This document shows, one piece after another, positions 40,403-48,191 of a stretch of DNA of 48,220 nt; within the stretch, counting starts at the first letter, position 1; each line of letters opens with the position of its first letter. Under the pieces are notes generated by a model, which saw nothing but the letters and a program-made list of their open reading frames with translations, was not told the DNA's origin and ran no database searches. Made by a program: the position numbers and the translations under genes. Source of the stretch: a virus; the IMG/VR virus record IMGVR_UViG_3300021964_000119, positions 1 through 48,220 of that record; one strand, written 5' to 3'.

Positions 40403-43400
40403 ATGTCCTTGCAAATTCAGCTCAAGAAGAGCGCCGTTAGCCAGAAACAACCTTTTGCCAGTGACTTGGCTGTCGGTGAACTGGCACTTAACTACAACGC
40501 TGATGGACCGTTTCTAACTTGCAAGGACACCGCAGGTAATGTTCGCAAGCTCAATAATGTATGGGTGGGAGCAACTGCCCCCACTAGTCCGAGTGCGGGA
40601 GATCTTTGGCTTGACATCAGCGCAACTACTGCCGTACTAAAGGTTTATAAAGATTCGACAAGCACTTGGGTGAATGCAACAACTATCCCACTGGCGACTA
40701 CAAGTATTTTTGGGACTGTCCGTCTTGCAACGTCAGCCGACATTACTAACGGCACTTCAGGCAAAGTTGTTGATGCGGCTCAATTAAATAGTAAAATCGT
40801 TTCCGCTTTCTCGCAAGAAGAAATCACTTTAAATGATGTTAATTTGCTTGGTGATTTAGTTGTTGCTGGTGATTTAACTGTTAGCGGTACTACTACAACT
40901 ATTTCGTCTGAAACCCTGTTGGTTGAAGACAAGAACATTGAAATGGGCGTCGTTGCAACGCCCACTGATATTACTGCCGATGGTGGCGGCATCACGCTGA
41001 AAGGAGCCACGGACAAGACGTTAAATTGGAGCAACGCCACTGATAGCTGGACCAGTAGCGAAAATATTGATCTTGCCAGCGGCAAAAGCTATCGCATTAA
41101 TGATGTTGAAGTGCTGAGTGCCACGGCACTTGGTTCGGCTGTGCAGATCAGTAGTGCCAACATTCCAAGCGGTACTATTGTTGATAGCGACATTAATGCT
41201 GCCGCCGAGATTGCCGTTAGTAAATTAGCTGACGGTGCTGCGCGTCAGTTGCTGCAAACTGATGCTGCTGGTAGTGGCGTGGAGTGGACTAGTAATGTAG
41301 ATGTGCCTGGTACACTTGACGTGACGGGAGCAGCTACGTTTGATAGTAGCGTTGCCGTCACTGGAGCATTAACTAAGAGCGGCAATAATGTTGTAACTGT
41401 TGGCGATACTGGTACTGTTACCAGCACAATGATTGCCAATAACACCATTGTTAACGAAGATATTAATTCTTCGGCGGCGATTGTTGATACAAAGCTTGCA
41501 ACGATTAGCACTGCTGGTAAAGTAAGCAATAGTGCTACAACTGCCACTTCTTCAAACACTGCAAATGCTATTGTCGCTCGTGATGCTAGTGGAGATTTCT
41601 CCGCCGGAGCAATCACCGCTAGCTTGACAGGCAATGCTGATACAGCTACAAAACTGAATAGCAGCCGCACATTTGCAGTCACTGGTGATGTTATTGGCAC
41701 TGTAAGTAGCGATTTGACAAGCGGTGCAAGCATTGGCACCAGCATTGCATCAGGAGTGATTGTTGATGCTGATATTAATGCTTCGGCAGAAATTGCAGTT
41801 TCAAAGCTTGCTGATGGTGCCGCTCGTCAACTTCTTCAAACTGATGCTGCTGGTACGGGAGTGGAATGGACAAGCAATGTAGATGTGCCTGGTACATTGG
41901 ATGTAACTGGTGCTGCCACGTTTGACAGTAGTGTTGCAGTTACCGGCACGCTTACTAAAAGCGGAAATAACGTTGTAACAGTTGGAGACACTGGTACTGT
42001 TACTAGTACGATGATCCTTGATGGGACCATTGTTAATGGAGATATTAATGCGAGCGCTGCGATTGCTGGCACCAAGATCAGCCCGAATTTCGGCAGTCAG
42101 AATGTTACCACCACTGGCACCAGCACCGCTGCGAGCTTCATTCCCACCAGCAGCACGGTGCCCACCAACGGGGTTTATCTACCTTCCGCAAATAGCGTAG
42201 CCCTCGCCACTAATGGCACGGGGAGGTTGTTTGTTGATAGTAGTGGGAATGTTGGTGTTGGTGCAGCAAGTCTCAACAATAAGTTTGAAGTCGTAGGTAA
42301 CGCACTGCTTCGAGCAAACGGTCAGTTGAAGCTCGGCGATGCGACAAATCAGCAAATTTCTGTTATTCAAAACAGTGGAGCATCCAACACAAGTCAAATC
42401 GAGTTTCTTACTGGCGCTATTCCTACCGAACGCCTCCGCATCACCTCCGACGGCAAAGTAGGTGTGGGGACTAGTGCGCCCAGTGCTCTTTTCCATTTGA
42501 AAGGCAACCCGTCTGCAATTATTCACTTGCAAGCAGCCAATGACACTGTTAGCAACTACATTACTTTCCGCAATGCCGCAGATGCTACAAGAGGCTATTT
42601 GGAATATAACTATGCAAGTGATTATCTATCTATTGCAACAGCTAATTCGACGCGAGTCCGGATTGACTCCTCAGGCCGCGTAGGGATTGGCACTACGAGC
42701 CCCAACTCAAAGTTGCACTTAAGGGAAGCCGGAGCATCATCAGTTTATCTACAGTGTGAAAACAATGGCGGCTCAGCAAGTTTTTACGCAGGTTTAACTT
42801 CATCTGGCGACATGTTGTTGACGGGAAACAATGCACTACTTTTTCAGGCAGGTAGCTTTACAGAACGCGCCCGCATCACATCAAGTGGGCAGCTTTTAGT
42901 GGGCACGTCTAGTGCGCTCACGCTTGATTCTTTTACCACGTACGGTATTCAACAATTTTCAGCCGGCAACGTATCAAATCAAGGCATTCTTCTCGAAAAC
43001 GGAGTAAATGGAGGTGGCCACGGAAAACTTACGTTTGCGAAAAACCGTCAAGGGTCTTCGGGCGGAACAACAATTGTAAATTCCGGCGACACGTTAGGGG
43101 CTTTTTATTTTTATGGAGCAGATGGTAGTAAATATGTGCAAGCAGCCTTCATTAGTGCCCAAGTAGACGGCACCCCCGGCGTTAACGACATGCCGGGCAG
43201 GCTTGTCTTTTCGACAACCGCGGATGGTTCTGCAAGTCCTACCGAACGCCTCCGCATCACATCCGACGGCAAAGTAGGTGTGGGGACTAGTAGCCCTGCG
43301 GCTATTTTGCATACAGTTACTTCAGCAAGTTTTGATCCTACGGGTGTTTCTAATTTTGCTGGTGTAGGTTTATTTCTTCAGACCCCTGCTGGAGTTGCTG

Positions 43401-45322
43401 GAGATGGAAATTTTGGGTCAGCACTTGCGTGGAGCAGACCAGAAGATAACTCACGGTTTAAAACCGCAATAGCTCCTGTTCAAGAAGGCGCCGACCAAGA
43501 TCGGCAAGGGTTAGCATTTTTTACTGCTGACGATGTTTCTGCGACAGTTGCCCCAGAGGAGCGGGTTCGAATTAGCAATGCAGGCAACGTAGGGATTGGC
43601 ACTACGAGCCCTATTGCTCCGCTTCATGTTTCCAATAACAGTACTTTGGATGGAAAAATTCTTGTTGGTGGCAATGATAGCGGCGGCATTGGTTTTGATA
43701 TTGATTATTCAAATTCGGGCGCTACAACTACAGTTATTAAGCAGCTTTACCGTGCATCTAATGCCGATGCTTTAATAGATATTGATACAGGTATTTTTAC
43801 TGTTTCCACTGGAAGCTCTGGAGACGAGAGCTTGCGTATCGACAGCTCTGGCAGGCTCTTAGTTGGCACGTCTAGTGCGCGTACTACATCTACCGTTAAC
43901 TGGCTTAGTCAGATTGAGGGAGGCTTTCTAACTGGATTAGGCATTACATCAAACAGTAATGACGCCGGTGGTGCTTACTTGTCTCTTGCCAAAAGCAGAG
44001 GCGCTTCCGTGGGTTCAAATACCATTGTTCAAAATGGTGATGGACTTGGTTTCATCCTTTTTTCAGGTGCGGATGGGACCGATGCAAATTCACAAGCTGC
44101 ATTAATCGGTTGCGAAGTAGATGGCACACCCGGCGCTAACGACATGCCGGGCAGATTAGTGTTCTCCACTACGGCAAATGCTGCTGCTAGCCCTACCGAA
44201 CGCTTGCGTATCAATAGCAGTGGTCAAATCGCTGTTACTGGCGCTGGTTCTGCTGCAGCCCCAGTCATCACGAAAAACGACGACCTCGACACCGGCATCT
44301 TCTTCCCCGCTGCTGACACTATTGCGTTTACCGAAGGCGGTAGTGAGGCCGCCCGCATCGACAGCTCCGGCAGGCTCCTAGTGGGCACGTCTAGTGTGAC
44401 TGACACAAATGCTAAATTTATAGTAGAAGGCAGAGGAGTTAGTGGCGCTAATCCGGCACAAGTGCATTTGCGTCGAAATGAAGCTGCAACAGCAATAACT
44501 AGCGGTGAAAATATTGGATTCCTTGTATTTACAGACAACGCAGATAAGCAGTTTGCCGTTATTGGTTGTTCCGCAGACGCTGATGCTGGATCTGGTGATT
44601 ACCCTGGCCGCCTAGTGTTCAGCGTTACTGCTGATGGCGCTAGTAGCCCAACCGAGGCAATGCGCATTACAAATGAAAGAAGAATACTAATGCAAAAGAC
44701 TTCCGTAGGCATTGCCAATGAAGGTCTCGAATTTTATCCCGGATTAGGGCTAGGTGTTACAAATAACCAGAATCCAGTTTTACGGATAAATAGACTTGGT
44801 ACTGATGGTAATCTTGTTGACTTTTACCAAGACAGTGCTCTTGAGGGAAGTATTTCAGTTTCAGGAACAACCGTCAGCTACAACGGTGCTCACCTTTCCC
44901 GCTGGTCCCAACTACCCGGCGGCGCAGAACGTACAGAAATTCTTCGCGGTACTGTACTTTCCAACATCGACGAAATGTGTACCTGGGGCGAAGAAAAAAA
45001 CGAGCAGCTCAACCGCATGAAGGTGAGCGATGTTGAAGGTGATCCAAATGTGTCAGGCGTCTTCCAAGCGTGGGACGATGACGACGACACCTACACAGAC
45101 GACTTCTACTGCGCGATGACGGGTGACTTTATCATCCGTATTGCAGAAGGCGTCACCGTTCAACGCGGCGACCTGCTGATGTCCGCTGGTGACGGCACTG
45201 CCAAACCTCAAGACGACGACATTATCCGCAGTAAGACCGTAGCCAAGGTGACTTCAACTCACGTCACTTGCACCTACGACGATGGCAGCTACTGCGTGCC
45301 CTGCGTGCTGATGGCTTGCTAA
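40403..45322 (+). CDS. Giant tail fibre protein with many internal repeats
   Basis: A 1639-residue fibre protein. The N-terminus (QIQLKKSAVSQKQPFASDLA, VGELALNYNADGPFL) is a known anchor of cyanophage fibres. It has two nearly identical 102-residue modules (41177-41482 and 41759-42064) and many short units of the type RLRITSDGKVGVGTSSP or DSSGRLLVGTSS, each ending a beta-helix-like section; NDMPGRLVFSTTA also recurs. The C-terminal 160 residues (ILRGTVLSNIDEMCTWGEEK, AMTGDFIIRIAEGVTVQRGD) are Cys- and Asp-rich and resemble a self-cleaving G2-peptidase-like or chaperone tip. TAGACT at 40355-40360 is a possible -10 element. Confidence 0.8.
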   Translation: MSLQIQLKKSAVSQKQPFASDLAVGELALNYNADGPFLTCKDTAGNVRKLNNVWVGATAPTSPSAGDLWLDISATTAVLKVYKDSTSTWVNATTIPLATTSIFGTVRLATSADITNGTSGKVVDAAQLNSKIVSAFSQEEITLNDVNLLGDLVVAGDLTVSGTTTTISSETLLVEDKNIEMGVVATPTDITADGGGITLKGATDKTLNWSNATDSWTSSENIDLASGKSYRINDVEVLSATALGSAVQISSANIPSGTIVDSDINAAAEIAVSKLADGAARQLLQTDAAGSGVEWTSNVDVPGTLDVTGAATFDSSVAVTGALTKSGNNVVTVGDTGTVTSTMIANNTIVNEDINSSAAIVDTKLATISTAGKVSNSATTATSSNTANAIVARDASGDFSAGAITASLTGNADTATKLNSSRTFAVTGDVIGTVSSDLTSGASIGTSIASGVIVDADINASAEIAVSKLADGAARQLLQTDAAGTGVEWTSNVDVPGTLDVTGAATFDSSVAVTGTLTKSGNNVVTVGDTGTVTSTMILDGTIVNGDINASAAIAGTKISPNFGSQNVTTTGTSTAASFIPTSSTVPTNGVYLPSANSVALATNGTGRLFVDSSGNVGVGAASLNNKFEVVGNALLRANGQLKLGDATNQQISVIQNSGASNTSQIEFLTGAIPTERLRITSDGKVGVGTSAPSALFHLKGNPSAIIHLQAANDTVSNYITFRNAADATRGYLEYNYASDYLSIATANSTRVRIDSSGRVGIGTTSPNSKLHLREAGASSVYLQCENNGGSASFYAGLTSSGDMLLTGNNALLFQAGSFTERARITSSGQLLVGTSSALTLDSFTTYGIQQFSAGNVSNQGILLENGVNGGGHGKLTFAKNRQGSSGGTTIVNSGDTLGAFYFYGADGSKYVQAAFISAQVDGTPGVNDMPGRLVFSTTADGSASPTERLRITSDGKVGVGTSSPAAILHTVTSASFDPTGVSNFAGVGLFLQTPAGVAGDGNFGSALAWSRPEDNSRFKTAIAPVQEGADQDRQGLAFFTADDVSATVAPEERVRISNAGNVGIGTTSPIAPLHVSNNSTLDGKILVGGNDSGGIGFDIDYSNSGATTTVIKQLYRASNADALIDIDTGIFTVSTGSSGDESLRIDSSGRLLVGTSSARTTSTVNWLSQIEGGFLTGLGITSNSNDAGGAYLSLAKSRGASVGSNTIVQNGDGLGFILFSGADGTDANSQAALIGCEVDGTPGANDMPGRLVFSTTANAAASPTERLRINSSGQIAVTGAGSAAAPVITKNDDLDTGIFFPAADTIAFTEGGSEAARIDSSGRLLVGTSSVTDTNAKFIVEGRGVSGANPAQVHLRRNEAATAITSGENIGFLVFTDNADKQFAVIGCSADADAGSGDYPGRLVFSVTADGASSPTEAMRITNERRILMQKTSVGIANEGLEFYPGLGLGVTNNQNPVLRINRLGTDGNLVDFYQDSALEGSISVSGTTVSYNGAHLSRWSQLPGGAERTEILRGTVLSNIDEMCTWGEEKNEQLNRMKVSDVEGDPNVSGVFQAWDDDDDTYTDDFYCAMTGDFIIRIAEGVTVQRGDLLMSAGDGTAKPQDDDIIRSKTVAKVTSTHVTCTYDDGSYCVPCVLMAC
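41177..41482 (+). repeat. Fibre module, copy 1
   Basis: Codes for IVDSDINAAAEIAVSKLADG, then AARQLLQTDAAGSG, DVPGTLDVTGAATFDSS and NNVVTVGDTGTVTSTMI. Copy 2 at 41759 has the same 102-residue protein with nine changes but many synonymous third-base differences. Confidence 0.9.
41759..42064 (+). repeat. Fibre module, copy 2
   Basis: Codes for the same module as 41177-41482. The two copies differ at nine of 102 residues but at many synonymous sites, so the duplication is old or its codons were re-shuffled. Confidence 0.9.
42422..42475 (+). repeat. Reiterated fibre segment (copy 1)
   Basis: Segment beginning cctaccgaacgcctccgcat and ending gtgtggggactag. It recurs almost base for base at 43239-43292, unlike the synonymously diverged larger module. 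Shorter identical pieces (gtagggattggcactacgag) lie at 42680 and 43589. Confidence 0.8.
43239..43292 (+). repeat. Reiterated fibre segment (copy 2)
   Basis: Second copy of the segment at 42422-42475, differing at one base in the part compared by eye. Confidence 0.8.
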
Positions 45323-45340
45323 GACCAGTAGTCCTACTCA

Positions 45341-45385
45341 AAGATCTAGCTGGCTTGGTTATACTAACTGACCCGGCTAGATCTT
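45341..45385. terminator. Ten-pair inverted repeat between fibre and HNH genes
   Basis: Arms aagatctagc and gctagatctt are perfectly complementary around a 25-base loop that contains TATACT. The right arm is followed by atttc. It may terminate fibre transcription, or be an operator around the promoter of the HNH gene. Confidence 0.5.
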
Positions 45386-45391
45386 ATTTCT

Positions 45392-45871
45392 ATGGCACTG
45401 GAGAGCACAGAGATTACCAAAGACCTGCTTCACGCCCTCTTTGATTACGAAGATGGCAAGCTTTACTGGAAGGGCAAGCACGAAAAAGAAGCTGGCTCTG
45501 TAGGAAATCGTGGTTATCGCTGTGTCTGCATTAATTATCGCAAGTACATGGCGCACCGCTTGATCTGGATTATGCATGGCAACGATCCAGTGGAAATGCT
45601 TGACCACATTGACGGCGATCAGCTCAATAACAAAATCGAAAACCTGCGCGCTGTAACCAACTCGCAAAACCAACGCAATCAAAAACTACGCAAAGACAGC
45701 ACTTCAGGCATTAAAGGCGTGAGCTGGATTAAAGCTCATAAACGCTGGGCAGGACAAGTCTGGCACAAAGGCAAGCTTTATCGCGCTGGTTACTTTAAGG
45801 ACAAAGATGAGTGCGCTGCCGCCGTCCGTGAATTGCGCGAGTCGCTCCACGGCGAGTTTGCACGCCACTGA
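45392..45871 (+). CDS. HNH endonuclease with AP2 DNA-binding domain
   Basis: A 159-residue homing-type endonuclease. The HNH core is visible as MAHRLIWIMHGNDP, then LDHIDGDQLNNKIENLRAVT and SQNQRNQ, with the His of DHIDGD, the central Asn and later residues of the beta-beta-alpha metal fold. From about residue 106 an AP2-like three-strand domain follows: GIKGVSWIKAHKRWAGQVWH, then YRAGYFKDKDECAAAVRELR. HNH-AP2 enzymes are common free-standing mobile genes in phages. It is placed right after the big fibre gene, with its own inverted repeat upstream and a terminator downstream. Confidence 0.9.
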   Translation: MALESTEITKDLLHALFDYEDGKLYWKGKHEKEAGSVGNRGYRCVCINYRKYMAHRLIWIMHGNDPVEMLDHIDGDQLNNKIENLRAVTNSQNQRNQKLRKDSTSGIKGVSWIKAHKRWAGQVWHKGKLYRAGYFKDKDECAAAVRELRESLHGEFARH

Positions 45872-45876
45872 CCACG

Positions 45877-45911
45877 GGCAACTATCTGGAATTTCCGGAT
45901 GGTTGCCTTTT
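45877..45911 (+). terminator. Intrinsic terminator after the HNH gene
   Basis: Stem ggcaac-t-atctgg / ccggat-gttgcc with loop aattt and a TTTT tail. Confidence 0.8.
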
Positions 45912-45975
45912 GCTGTAGTGTGGTAGGGCAGCGGTGCGTCAACACCCTGCCCCTGGCCACAGTTCCCTAGAAACC

Positions 45976-46155
45976 ATGACCAAGAAAGACTACAAGAAGA
46001 TCCCACCGCCTGAGCTGATCCAGAAATGGTGCAAGGCAGCCCGTGGTGATCACCTCGAAATAATCATCAAAGCCGCTGAGTGGGGATACCGGCAACGCTG
46101 CTTGGAAGAACTCAGCGAGCTGGGACAAGAAATGCAAGTCTCCACTGCCTCGTAG
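45976..46155 (+). CDS. Small hypothetical protein
   Basis: A 59-residue protein from the ATG at 45976: MTKKDYKKIPPPELIQKWCK, then a helical part EIIIKAAEWGYRQRCLEELS. The P-P-E-L-I-xxW pattern is common in small cyanophage and cyanobacterial proteins where a helix-turn binds a partner, but no family name can be given. First of four or five consecutive tiny genes. Confidence 0.65.
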   Translation: MTKKDYKKIPPPELIQKWCKAARGDHLEIIIKAAEWGYRQRCLEELSELGQEMQVSTAS

Positions 46156-46175
46156 TGATTCCGACTAAGCACATC

Positions 46176-46325
46176 ATGACTAACCTAAAAGCTTTCTTGA
46201 TTATTGCCTTTTTGGCAACGTTAATTGCGTTTAATTGGTGGTGGCTTCCACAGAAGTGGCACGCTTGTCAAAGGCTTTATGACAACAAGCTGGCGCAGGT
46301 TATGTGCCTGCTAGCCAAGCAGTGA
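46176..46325 (+). CDS. Small membrane protein
   Basis: A 49-residue protein. Residues 4-24 (LKAFLIIAFLATLIAFNWWW) form one transmembrane helix with a Trp-rich end, followed by a short polar tail with two Cys. The start at 46176 is chosen because the longer frame has no good upstream start. A role in the host membrane is likely, but a holin function cannot be shown. Confidence 0.6.
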   Translation: MTNLKAFLIIAFLATLIAFNWWWLPQKWHACQRLYDNKLAQVMCLLAKQ

Positions 46326-46341
46326 GGAACCCTAATCACCC

Positions 46342-46539
46342 ATGATCCACTTGTTTCGCAAGGAGTCAGCTCGCACATCTCTTTGGGTAGACCTGTCCGA
46401 TTGCTGGACACGCGACGGAAAACCTATTTGGTTTCAATTTCGCAAGCTTCAACACCCGCGAGATCCAAAGTGCCGGGCACTCTCTTTGATCGTTGGTCCA
46501 TTGGCGATCAAGCTTGGCTGGATCTCTGAACCCTCGTAG
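46342..46539 (+). CDS. Small hypothetical protein
   Basis: A 65-residue basic protein: MIHLFRKESARTSLWVDLSD, then CWTRDGKPIWFQFRKLQ and ALSLIVGPLAIKLGWISEPS. Two beta strands and a helix are likely. The leader before it (AGTGAGGAACCC-TAAT-CACCC) is almost the same as that of the next gene, which supports translation. No family recognised. Confidence 0.55.
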   Translation: MIHLFRKESARTSLWVDLSDCWTRDGKPIWFQFRKLQHPRDPKCRALSLIVGPLAIKLGWISEPS

Positions 46540-46560
46540 TGTGGAACCCACTAATTACCC

Positions 46561-46770
46561 ATGACAGACCAACAAAAACTTGAATTTCTTCTTTCTAAAC
46601 TCCAAGACAGCGCAAACTGCAAGCACTGCATTGATGAATACGGCGATGATTACGGTCCCTCAGATGCTGGAAACTATGATGATACTTTCGATGATGGGCG
46701 CTGGTATGGCGAGATTGAGTTTGCCCGTGAACTGCTTCGGCATATTGCTGACAAACCTGCAACCTTGTAG
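46561..46770 (+). CDS. Small acidic hypothetical protein
   Basis: A 69-residue acidic protein: helix TDQQKLEFLLSKLQDSANCK, then a CxxC-like CKHC and an Asp/Tyr-rich loop (DEYGDDYGPSDAGNYDDTFD), and an amphipathic helix EIEFARELLRHI. Likely a small helical protein with a possible metal site at the Cys/Asp cluster; this is speculation. The leader is nearly the same as that of the gene at 46342. Confidence 0.6.
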   Translation: MTDQQKLEFLLSKLQDSANCKHCIDEYGDDYGPSDAGNYDDTFDDGRWYGEIEFARELLRHIADKPATL

Positions 46771-46784
46771 TCGCTTCCACTTCT

Positions 46785-47156
46785 ATGTCCATGACAGCAA
46801 ACGGCACTGGTCAGATTAGCGACGGCTATCACACCTTCAACGAGTTGTACGAGCACCGTCACGCACTGTGCTTGGCACTCATGAAGGCGATGCCCGAACA
46901 CTGGTGGTTCAGCAAGCGCCATCACGACGGAGAGCTTTGTTTTGGTGACGGCGACTGGTTCATTGTTGGCGCCACATTGCCTGGGATTCCTTGTGGAGAG
47001 GTCACTTATCACCTGCCCTCCCGTCTGTGGGAACATGCGAATACCACGGGTGCCACCAGACTTGAGCATGGCCGTTTATGGGACGGACATACGTCTGAAG
47101 ACGTTACCGCACGCCTTCTTGCATGGGTTTCATCTACTCATTCTCAGCCCTCTTAG
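46785..47156 (+). CDS. WDGH-domain phage protein
   Basis: A 123-residue protein with the pattern ISDGYHTFNELYEHRHALCL, WFSKRHHDGELCFGDGDWFI, VGATLPGIPCGEVTYHLPSR and the C-terminal RLWDGHTSEDVTARLLAWV. This is a widespread phage family (WDGH domain) of unknown function. Two ATG codons at 46785 and 46791 are possible starts. A terminator follows at 47177. Confidence 0.85.
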   Translation: MSMTANGTGQISDGYHTFNELYEHRHALCLALMKAMPEHWWFSKRHHDGELCFGDGDWFIVGATLPGIPCGEVTYHLPSRLWEHANTTGATRLEHGRLWDGHTSEDVTARLLAWVSSTHSQPS

Positions 47157-47176
47157 TCACCTTCTCTAATTTGCCT

Positions 47177-47201
47177 AGGACGGCTTTCCGCCGTCCTTTT
47201 C
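47177..47201 (+). terminator. Intrinsic terminator
   Basis: Eight-pair stem aggacggc / gccgtcct with loop tttcc and a T-rich tail. It follows the WDGH gene. Confidence 0.9.
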
Positions 47202-47242
47202 TTTTGCCATTGTTTAAACTAAGAAAGATCATTATTTCAACC

Positions 47243-47557
47243 ATGACCACTGAAATCACTTGGGGCATTAGCCAGCTTGAGCGACAGCTTGCTGACGGAA
47301 TTGTTTACACGGTTCACTATACCGTTGAAGCCTTTGACGGCACTTATCGTTCGTCGGCATATGGCAGTCTTGGCCTTGAAGCTCCTGAAGAGGATGAAAT
47401 GATTCCCTATGCAGACCTCACGCCTGAAATCGTGACTGGCTGGGTAAAGGAAAAGTTTGGCGAAGAAAAGGTGCAAGAAATTTGCGACGCCCTACAAGCG
47501 CAAATTGACCAGCAGAAAACGCCTACTACAGGCACCGGCCTGCCTTGGGCTAGCTAA
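47243..47557 (+). CDS. DUF7936-like phage protein
   Basis: A 104-residue protein from the ATG at 47243: EITWGISQLERQLADGIVYT, VHYTVEAFDGTYRSSAYGSL, then a proline-acidic stretch, MIPYADLTPEIVTGWVKEKF and a final helix. The order I-S-x-LER-x(6)-G-x-V, Y-G, and PY-x-x-LT-x-E-x-V-x-x-WV matches the DUF7936 phage family. Function unknown. The upstream region has a TAAACT element at 47215-47220. Confidence 0.75.
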   Translation: MTTEITWGISQLERQLADGIVYTVHYTVEAFDGTYRSSAYGSLGLEAPEEDEMIPYADLTPEIVTGWVKEKFGEEKVQEICDALQAQIDQQKTPTTGTGLPWAS

Positions 47558-47580
47558 GCTTTTGTTTTCATCGTCCTTCC

Positions 47581-47718
47581 ATGGCGACAAAATCAAAGAT
47601 TGGCATCAGCGGACAAAAGCAGCTTGTCCCCAACAAAAGTAAGCGTACTAGGCAGGGTAATGGCAAAAATAGCAAACCCAGTCATGGGCGCAAACTAAGC
47701 CGAGGACAAGGTAAATAA
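47581..47718 (+). CDS. Small basic Lys/Gly/Ser-rich protein
   Basis: A 45-residue, strongly basic protein that starts MATKSKIGISGQKQLVPNKS and ends KPSHGRKLSRGQGK. It is probably unfolded and may bind nucleic acid. The coding frame is clear because it ends just before a strong terminator at 47722, and many Lys and Ser codons share the phage style. No family recognised. Confidence 0.6.
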   Translation: MATKSKIGISGQKQLVPNKSKRTRQGNGKNSKPSHGRKLSRGQGK

Positions 47719-47721
47719 AAC

Positions 47722-47745
47722 AAGGGCCGAAAGGCCCTTTCTTTT
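47722..47745 (+). terminator. Intrinsic terminator
   Basis: Stem aagggcc / ggccctt with a GAAA tetraloop, followed by tctttttg. Confidence 0.9.
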
Positions 47746-47777
47746 TGCGCGTACAATAAAAGAAAGACATTATTCCA

Positions 47778-48155
47778 ATGGGGCAAGTAATTAGGGGCGG
47801 CGAACAGTTTGAAACTGCAATTGCTGCTGATTATCGCGGGCAAATTATTCGTCGTGGTATTGATAGTGGAGAAGTGGATGCTTTTGCCAGGAAGCGCGTA
47901 AGTGAGCCATATACGCTTTTTGATAGCACAATGCGTTATGACAAACGTGCTGAAAATTGGAACGAAACCATTGTTGGTTCTGGTGCGTCCGAGCATAATA
48001 TTTATCAAAGTTCAGTGCTAATGAGCACTGTTGCTTCTGGCGATAGCGTAATGAGGCGCACTCGTCGGAGATTTCCCTACCAGCCAGGCAAAGCGCTCAG
48101 AAATGGAGAACCAGTGCTCACGCCGACTGGATGGAAAGCAATTGAAACGCTTTAA
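47778..48155 (+). CDS. Virion-like protein interrupted by an apparent intein start
   Basis: A 125-residue ORF. Residues 1-105 read like the N-terminus of a phage structural protein: MGQVIRGGEQFETAIAADYR, EPYTLFDSTMRYDKRAENWN and SEHNIYQSSVLMSTVASGDS, then RFPYQPGK. From residue 106 the sequence turns into ALRNGEPVLTPTGWKAIETL, a good match to block A of inteins/Hint domains (x-x-x-GD-x-V-x-TP-x-G-x-x-x-I-x-x-L), and stops at once. A remaining intein part and C-extein would be expected outside the window, so this may be the N-part of a split protein. A truncated gene or chance match are alternatives. TACAAT at 47752-47757 may be the -10 box. Confidence 0.7.
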   Translation: MGQVIRGGEQFETAIAADYRGQIIRRGIDSGEVDAFARKRVSEPYTLFDSTMRYDKRAENWNETIVGSGASEHNIYQSSVLMSTVASGDSVMRRTRRRFPYQPGKALRNGEPVLTPTGWKAIETL

Positions 48156-48191
48156 TCATGAGCGCATTACAATGAAAGAAAAAGGCAGTCA

